Below, in pieces: positions 8,360 to 12,247 of a stretch of DNA of 12,247 bases. Source of the stretch: Oehlia diaphana (lineage: Eukaryota; Glomeromycota; Glomeromycetes; Glomerales; Glomeraceae). A model generated the notes under the pieces. The model made no database searches, was not told the origin of the DNA, and saw nothing but the letters and a program-made list of their open reading frames with translations. Each line of letters starts with the position of its first letter. Within the stretch, counting starts at the first letter, position 1. Location of the stretch: the NCBI GenBank assembly GCA_003833135.1, contig QZLH01000074.1:1-12247 (forward strand), in the 5' to 3' direction. The position numbers were made by a program, and so were the translations under genes.

Positions 8360-8720
8360 TGTTGTGCGTCAGATGACGATTTGCGTCAGAAGTGGATTGA
8401 TACCTGACGTGCGTCACCTGAATCGCACAATAAATTTTTTACTAATGAAACTACTTTTGATTCCATAAGTAAACTTGTATGTGACATAATATCATACTAT
8501 TTAATTTATGTTATAAGATTTACTTGAAAAAACTTGTACTTTTTAATGAAGTACTTTTACATTAGTTGAAGTAGAATTACATATTTTTTGTAAATTTATT
8601 TTAATAAAAAACAATATTTAATTATAACATAATCATAACAATTTCATATCATAAGTGACGCGCGTCAGGTATTGACGCACGTCGCTGCATCTGACGAAAA
8701 TCGTCATCTGACCCATAACA
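8360..8720. mobile_element. MITE with long CGTCA-rich terminal inverted repeats
   Basis: The left arm starts TGTTGTGCGTCAGATGACGA (8360) and the right arm, read inward on the minus strand, starts TGTTATGGGTCAGATGACGA (8720). The first 31 bp match with three differences. After a short unequal spacer both arms also share ATACCTGACG-GCGTCAC (8400-8417 and 8672-8655). The arms are therefore about 58 and 66 bp, flanking about 240 bp of AT-rich DNA with no ORF. The flanks are TATA on both sides (8356-8359, 8721-8724), consistent with a TA or TATA target duplication. This fits a nonautonomous Tc1/mariner-type element, but superfamily is not certain. Confidence 0.8.
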
Positions 8721-9160
8721 TATACACATTTAAAAATTCGCAACATACTTTCTCCACTTTTCAAATCTTAACAAAAGAAATGCTTTATATTTTTTTCTAT
8801 TTTCCCAATACATTACGGACCGACAATCAATAGACATATCCTTCATATTGCCTAAACATAGTCAAAATAGGAAGGATTACCTGATTTTACTCATTTTTTT
8901 TTAACATAATTATCATAATTGCTTGTAGCATTTGAAAATAGATTCCTGAGCAGATTGACCTAGTCACTAGTATAACGAATATTTAATTATTGAAATAATA
9001 TACAATTTAATTTTATTTAGTTTTATTTATTGTTACATTGGTATTTTTATAATAATTGATTACAAACTGGTCTATTTTATATATAAAAAAAAAATAATAC
9101 TCTATAATTCCAGTGATCAATTATTAACATAAATAAAAATTTTTAGTATTGTATTATAAC
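8721..9160. other. AT-rich 3' flank of the ion channel gene
   Basis: No coding or RNA gene is seen. TTTATT at 9026-9031 gives AATAAA on the minus strand about 130 bp past the channel stop codon and could be the polyadenylation signal. This is weak evidence given the base composition. Confidence 0.4.
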
Positions 9161-12100
9161 TTAGTTTTTCATTTCTTTTAATACTTTTCGCAAAGTAAAC
9201 TCATCAACAGGTTCATTAGTGATATAATCATCAATATTAAGTTTTTTCAATAATTTTATCTTCATTTCCGGGAATTCATTAGTTTTCCAATCACGATTAT
9301 CAATCATTTCCCTAACTTTTTTTCGTGTCTCATCAACATTAGCATGATAATATCTTTTTTTTTTTTTAAAAAAAAAAAAATTTATATGTAAATAAAAAAA
9401 TTATTTAAAAAATTATTTTAAAAATATAATAAATTTTACATACATTACTTCTGGAAACCATTCTTTCCAACGTCTCTGATGTGGTAATAAATAGAATAAC
9501 TCAATTTTGGCCAAATACTACAAGAAATTACCATAAATTTTAGCAAAAAATGATATAAAAAGTTTTATATTAATATGATATAGTATATATAAATACCTCT
9601 GCTCTTGTAACCAAAAATGAGCCATCATGATCTGAAATTGCCTCACTAAATAGCGTGATGAATACATTTAGAATATATATAGCCATTATAAATGCGAACA
9701 AAATCAACAATATCATAAGTGTAGGATTATCTTCATATGACCAATTATAAAAAGAACTCGTATCGCCTACATATATATATATATGTTAAAAAAAGTTAAT
9801 AGAGTTACTAATTAAATAACTAATAATAAAATAAAAATATACCTGTGAGCAATAAACAAGTTGCAAAAAATGAGGTAGAGAAAGTTGTAAACATATTTGT
9901 GTTCTCATCAGGTTTTTGTAAAAAAAACAAATTGGAATCAGTGCTAGTTTCATTATCAAATACTTGATAAGTGGGAGCCATATTCCAAGGATTATTAGGA
10001 TCATCATTAATTATACGTTCATCTAAAGAATAATTCATTTTTGGTGATAATAGAATATGGAACGCAAATGCGAAACTTGTTAAAATAATCATTATAAAGT
10101 ATACAAAAAAAAACATGACCCTTTTTGCTATTCTAACAACAATTGTATAATAAGCATCATAATTTTCAAATATTCTAAAAAATGATATTAATTTTAAATT
10201 TAAAAGTAAGCATGAAAAAGTGATATATGGAATTATCTTTTCATGATCATTTTCGTGAAGACACCAAATTGAAGTGCAAATAGGAAATATATATACAAAT
10301 AAAACTAAAATAAATAAATAATTAATAAATTTCTTAAATTAAAATACTTTTAAAAAAATTAAAATAATTTACCAAGTATATTTCCAATATCTTGTATCCA
10401 TTTAGTAGGATCGTAAATAAATTGACGAATTTCTAAAATAAGATACATAGATCCAAGTGTAATCGAAGTTATCAAGAGTTTCCTTTGAATATCTACATGT
10501 TCTTGAGGAATTTTAGCAGCTATATTAAAACATATAAGTAAAATTATATATCCAACCCAAATTGCTAAATGATAATATTTTCCATATTTATTCCATTTAA
10601 AATTAAGTATTGCTTCACCACTCCATGTTCTATAAATATCTCTATTTATTGTTTCAACAAATGGACTAGGTTTAGGTAATATTAATTCTGTAAACCAATT
10701 ATAATGTTTTGAATAGTTTACAAATTTAATATAAGGATTAATGAAAGTAATTGTTGTTATTCTTTTATAATTTAAAGAAAATCTAACATTCTTAAAATAA
10801 AATTCTGAAAATGAACCATAAGTTATAAGATCATCAATAAAATTAAAATATGATAATATATAAAATGTAACAAAATAAATGGGAAATGTTAAAATTATTA
10901 TTAAAAATTGAAATGAATCTAGTATTAGGGATATTCTCTTATGATTTTCAAGTAAACTTCTCATTAATTCATTATATTTAAACCATAATATAGATCGAGA
11001 TAAATTAACCATATGAGGATATTGAAAAGAAAAAAGATGTAAATTACTGCTTTGATGTTTAATATTATAAGAAGGTGAATCAATAATCATTGTTGTTTCT
11101 AACGAAAATTTTTCAATATATTCTGGAAAATATTCATTAAGTAATGGCATTGTAGAAGTAATGATACTTAAAAACATCTTATTTCTGAAATCTTCTTCGA
11201 AATGATTTAAACAAATTTTATAAATTTGATCCACTAATTCTAAATCACGTTCTTTAATTGCAGAATTTAATAATTCAATACCATATTTCAAGAGATACTC
11301 CTTATTATTTTTAATAACTGAAGCCCAACCATCACAAATTGCAAAACTATTATATTTTGGTAAAGGTAAAGTAGATTTTGAAAATTCTTTTCTATAATCT
11401 CGTAAATCTCGTAAATCTCGTGAATGATCAATCATATTAAATTTCATATAATAATAATAATTTAAAGAAATAGTTTTGTCATTCTCATTAAAATGGTAAA
11501 TTAGAAGACCAACATTTGTTAATAAAATGATCTCATTATTATTAAATAAATTTATTTTAAATGGTTTAATCTCATAATCCACTTTAAACTTTTCATCTCT
11601 TGTACAAATTAAATTCCATCTATTATTAATATTATTCTTTTTAATAACTTGCAATATAATTCCTTTATAATCTGTAAAGTTCCTATAATTAATATTCCAT
11701 CTAAAAAAATTTTGTTCCAATATGAGTTTTTTAGGATCTGATTCAGCTTCTTGAAATAATTTATGTATAGTATCCATATATGAATTATAAGAAATAAGTG
11801 AAAAAATATTCAAATGACTATATGTTTTATCCATTTCCTTGTTGATAACTTTATCGGAATTATTATTAGGTAAAGAATTTATGTAAAATATCATTTTTTC
11901 CAAATTAACCTTCCAGATATCTCCATCCTGAATTACATATGCAAGTTTGTTCGTAGCTCGGACGCTGATGCCACATTTTGTTAATAATTTGTCATTCTGT
12001 TTCGAATGACCTAAACATTTTTTCCAACCCTTAACGGAATCCCAAAATCCGTTGCATATCTTATTATTGAATAAAGGACACAATAAAGGAAATAATCTAG

Positions 12101-12247
12101 AACGTAAAGCAGGATATTTTATAAGATTACGTAGTTGAGTAACTAAATAAAAAAAAATGATGTTAATATATTACAATATTTTTAATTTTAGAAAAAAAAA
12201 AAAAAAAACTTTACCATTATTTATATCTAAAGAAGCAATAGGAATTT
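9161..12247 (-). CDS. Ion-transport-domain (TRP-like) cation channel, 5' partial
   Basis: Predicted membrane channel. Visible exons, 5' to 3': 12247-12215 (runs off the edge), 12142-10373, 10304-9843, 9766-9597, 9517-9444, 9353-9161 (TAA); introns are 68-90 bp, all GT-AG. About 899 residues are visible. The N-terminal part (about 12140-10950) is soluble, with short strands such as ISVRATNKLAYVIQDGDIW that recall a degenerate beta-propeller. Then come membrane helices near 10850-10930, 10510-10580, 10415-10480, 10250-10300, 10170-10235 and 10045-10115, a pore helix ending LLLTGD at the 9843/9766 junction, and a last helix ILLILFAFIMAIYILNVFIT (about 9640-9725). The tail has AEYLAKIELFYLLPHQRRWK and a charged end. 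From memory this matches a large Rhizophagus family annotated as ion transport domain or TRPA-like. No ankyrin repeats are visible. Ion selectivity and gating cannot be read. It is much more AT-rich than the permease. No break is seen. Confidence 0.88.
9355..9380. repeat. T13/A13 palindrome at a splice acceptor
   Basis: Thirteen T followed by thirteen A form a perfect 26-bp inverted repeat. On the minus strand it gives a T tract, then thirteen A, then the G of the AG acceptor of the last channel intron (9354-9443). Such long homopolymers are slippage-prone and also hard to sequence, so the true length may differ. Confidence 0.8.
11396..11422 (-). repeat. 9-bp in-frame tandem repeat in the channel exon
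   Basis: AATCTCGTA is repeated twice and followed by AATCTCGTG. On the coding strand this gives SRDLRDLRDYR, a small charged repeat in the soluble N-terminal part of the channel. It keeps the frame, so copy number could vary between alleles or paralogues. Confidence 0.85.

Noticed and set aside
9786..10007. Minus-strand 73-codon frame
   Set aside because: Wrong-frame overlap with the channel exon at 9843-10304, which has family-consistent content in its own frame.
1..12247. tRNA, rRNA or CRISPR features
   Set aside because: No B-box like GGTTCGA-TCC with a matching A-box, no rRNA-like blocks and no regular repeat-spacer array were seen on either strand.

Overview
This window looks like nuclear DNA of a very AT-rich fungus, most likely an arbuscular mycorrhizal fungus (Glomeromycotina, Rhizophagus-like). 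The reasons are: genes split by many 65-90 bp introns, a fungal-type sulfate permease, a TRP-like ion channel of a type I recall as multicopy in Rhizophagus, and long gene-poor stretches full of decayed mobile DNA. The taxon is an inference by eye; no search was run.

Layout. 1-540: a pair of diverged direct repeats and the end of a pogo/Tigger-like DNA transposon. 541-1334: a stop-riddled relic of a repeat-associated ORF, cut off by a different GC-rich sequence at about 1307. 1490-2335: AT-rich 3' flank of the first real gene. 2336-4995 (minus): a complete nine-exon SulP sulfate permease of 695 residues, with one GC-AG intron and a C-terminal STAS domain. 5050-5500: its upstream region, with a CCAAT/TATA pair and short duplications. 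5500-6750: two retroelement-like fragments that share a TATA element and a conserved stem-loop, separated by T-rich DNA. 6745-7660: AT-rich DNA with no gene seen. 7665-8055: a retroposed insert of about 350 bp with an A-rich tail and a perfect 20-bp target-site duplication. 8360-8720: a 361-bp MITE with long CGTCA-rich inverted repeats. 9161-12247 (minus): a six-exon, 5'-partial ion-transport (TRP/polycystin-like) channel that runs off the right edge.

The two functional genes are both on the minus strand but are unrelated and separated by over 4 kb of repeats; nothing suggests joint regulation. The permease would import sulfate at a membrane; the channel would conduct cations. Their exon models were built by following reading frame, splice signals and family alignment from memory; both keep an open frame across every junction. 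No previously undescribed multi-gene system was found. The most notable signals are the GC-AG intron, a STAS-domain intron with competing donors, the retroposon with its clean TSD, the MITE, and the stem-loop shared by two fragments.
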